In this document: positions 63,801-64,000 of the stretch, piece after piece | How positions within the stretch are numbered: position 1 is the first letter of the stretch | How the letters are laid out: every line of letters begins with the position of its first letter | DNA from: Allosphingosinicella vermicomposti | GTDB taxonomy: Bacteria > Pseudomonadota > Alphaproteobacteria > Sphingomonadales > Sphingomonadaceae | Length of the DNA: 64,000 nt | Direction: 5' to 3' | NCBI RefSeq assembly: GCF_003012815.1 | Contig: NZ_PXYJ01000001.1 | Span: forward strand, 310,001 to 374,000 | Notes under the pieces: model-generated | Seen by the model: only the letters and a program-made list of their open reading frames with translations | What the model was told of the DNA's origin: nothing | Databases searched by the model: none | Program-made: the position numbers and the translations under genes

Positions 63801-64000
63801 CTCAGCCAGGTGTTCGGCTTCGTCCGCCAATCGGGCGGGCACGTCAAAATTTATTCCGAGGTCGGCGTCGGCACGACGGTGAAGATTTATCTCCCCCGCT
63901 TCTATGGGCCCGAACCGCAGGTGCAGCCCAAGGTGGTCGAGGCGCCGCGCGGCGGCAGCCTTTCCGAAGTGATCCTGGTGGTCGAGGATGAAGAACGCGT
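60843..64000 (+). CDS. Multi-sensor hybrid histidine kinase (3' end outside window)
   Basis: GTG 60843 after AAAGGGG opens a frame that runs through base 64000, showing 1052 residues. A PAS-like region (about 20-165) is followed by a second PAS (EYRLVQPDGSIRWVAARGRA), a GAF, another PAS (EYRLRHRSGDYRWVLGRAQP) and a second GAF. A coiled coil leads to HisKA with phospho-acceptor His801 in GGIAHDFNNML. The HATPase has NLSVNARDAMP, VSDTGSGMPP and KGTGLGLSQVFG. A receiver domain starts LVVEDEERV and is cut off. No membrane segment is seen, so it is a soluble sensor; GAF domains may bind a chromophore or small ligand. The partner is unknown. Confidence 0.88.
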   Translation, partial: MASGSSVIPTYLAGGGEMGDRIRSHDWSRTPLGDPNEWPLALRTALGICLHSSFPTAIYWGSDLHLLYNDAWAPIPADRHPWALGRPGAQVWADIWAIVGPQLEKVMATGEGFSAFNQMLPMERDGVPQETYWTYSFTPIRDENGVVAGVLNQGHEMTAQIVAERALRESQERLELALSASNSVGTWDWDIANDRVTADERFAHIYGVDPEQAARGAPITDFFSGIHPGDIGSVQGRIAEILKTGELFSEEYRLVQPDGSIRWVAARGRAVLDEQGKAIRFPGVTFDITQRRLAEETIREAKERRDFIFSLSERLRASSDSDTILSTAAEALGRQLGIDRAGFYRTEGDAMVFGPGWSAGRLPVRKGRTDSARYGDYYNRTIRSGKTMWFEDSLADQNLAMTDFAKFGIRAAIGVPVVRDGIWLSGLYINHQDPHAWSAEDIALAEEVAELTWDAVARAEAADALRQSEEKFRGIANSINQMIWSTQPDGYHDYYNDRWYEYTGVPYGSTDGAGWNDMFHPDDQERAWGVWRECLETGEPYHIEYRLRHRSGDYRWVLGRAQPVRDAHGAITRWFGTCTDIHELKVAEDRQAFLLELNDILRGVSDPRAGTMAAAEALGRHLRVARAGYGDVDASGEIVRVERDWTARDDVPNLAGEARILDGFGPAIVAELRAGHSLVVDDFRTDPRAGPAYAETWDSIGCRALIVVPLVSEGQLRALFYLHEPEPRAWTADDVTLANDVAQRTWDAVERARAQQALRQLNATLEERVLERTAELERTQAALRQSQKMEAIGQLTGGIAHDFNNMLAVVIGGLNLLQRRLAKGETDVAKYIDASMEGATRAASLTQRLLAFSRQQPLQPEPINANRMVAGMTELLTRTLGEDVRVETVLSAGLWKANADLGQLENAVLNLSVNARDAMPGGGKLTIETGNAHIDDDYARDYEIQSGQYVMIAVSDTGSGMPPDVIEKAFDPFFTTKSVGKGTGLGLSQVFGFVRQSGGHVKIYSEVGVGTTVKIYLPRFYGPEPQVQPKVVEAPRGGSLSEVILVVEDEER

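Overview
This window is a high-G+C alphaproteobacterial chromosome segment, most likely from the order Sphingomonadales. Four things point there. The division/peptidoglycan (dcw) cluster is complete and strictly ordered. The argS-SPOR-nagZ-scpA-scpB-tatABC block has the alphaproteobacterial arrangement. A PhyR/NepR/EcfG general stress response locus is present with a PhyP-like sensor. Intergenic spaces are full of inverted repeats with CTGAGCTTGTCGAAG-type and CCGGCGAAAGCCGG-type arms. No phage, IS element, CRISPR array, tRNA or rRNA was seen.

Layout. 1-1041: end of a membrane-anchored auxiliary protein. 1322-20054: dcw cluster mraZ-rsmH-ftsL-ftsI-murE-murF-mraY-murD-ftsW-murG-murC-murB-ddl-ftsQ-ftsA-ftsZ. 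Most junctions are 4-bp ATGA/GTGA overlaps, and three of the open junctions hold inverted repeats. 20664-31659: TPR/SPOR protein, dgt-type dNTPase, argS, SPOR protein, nagZ, scpA-scpB, tatABC and a phospholipase-D-like protein. 31755-36599: a general stress response island. It holds an entericidin-type lipoprotein, a candidate C-rich-loop sRNA, two small genes, phyP-nepR (minus), phyR and ecfG (plus), and a second NepR-like peptide. Several EcfG-type promoters (GGAAC-N16/17-GTT) are visible. 36706-42741: glnE, bcp, an enoyl-CoA hydratase, a DUF455 ferritin-like protein and an M23 peptidase. 43239-52028: purC, parC, a GGDEF/EAL protein, then cca-nudix-DUF1285 (minus), then a pteridine-reductase-like SDR with folB. 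52136-55781: a secreted protein and tonB-exbB-exbD-exbD. 56030-60773: a frameshifted YodC/DUF2158 gene, a small membrane ORF, a flavodoxin-like reductase, an ABC exporter and phaZ. 60843-64000: a multi-sensor hybrid histidine kinase cut by the window end.

Functional logic. The first third builds and divides the cell wall. Its transcription may be tied to the cell cycle through DnaA-box-like sequences before mraZ and GANTC plus TTAACCAT motifs before ftsZ. The middle island is the partner-switching stress circuit: PhyP controls PhyR, PhyR titrates NepR, and NepR releases EcfG. Here it is surrounded by small genes and an apparent regulatory RNA that carry EcfG-like promoters themselves. This is the most promising region for undescribed biology. 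Nineteen inverted repeats or half repeats of five families sit in the intergenic spaces.
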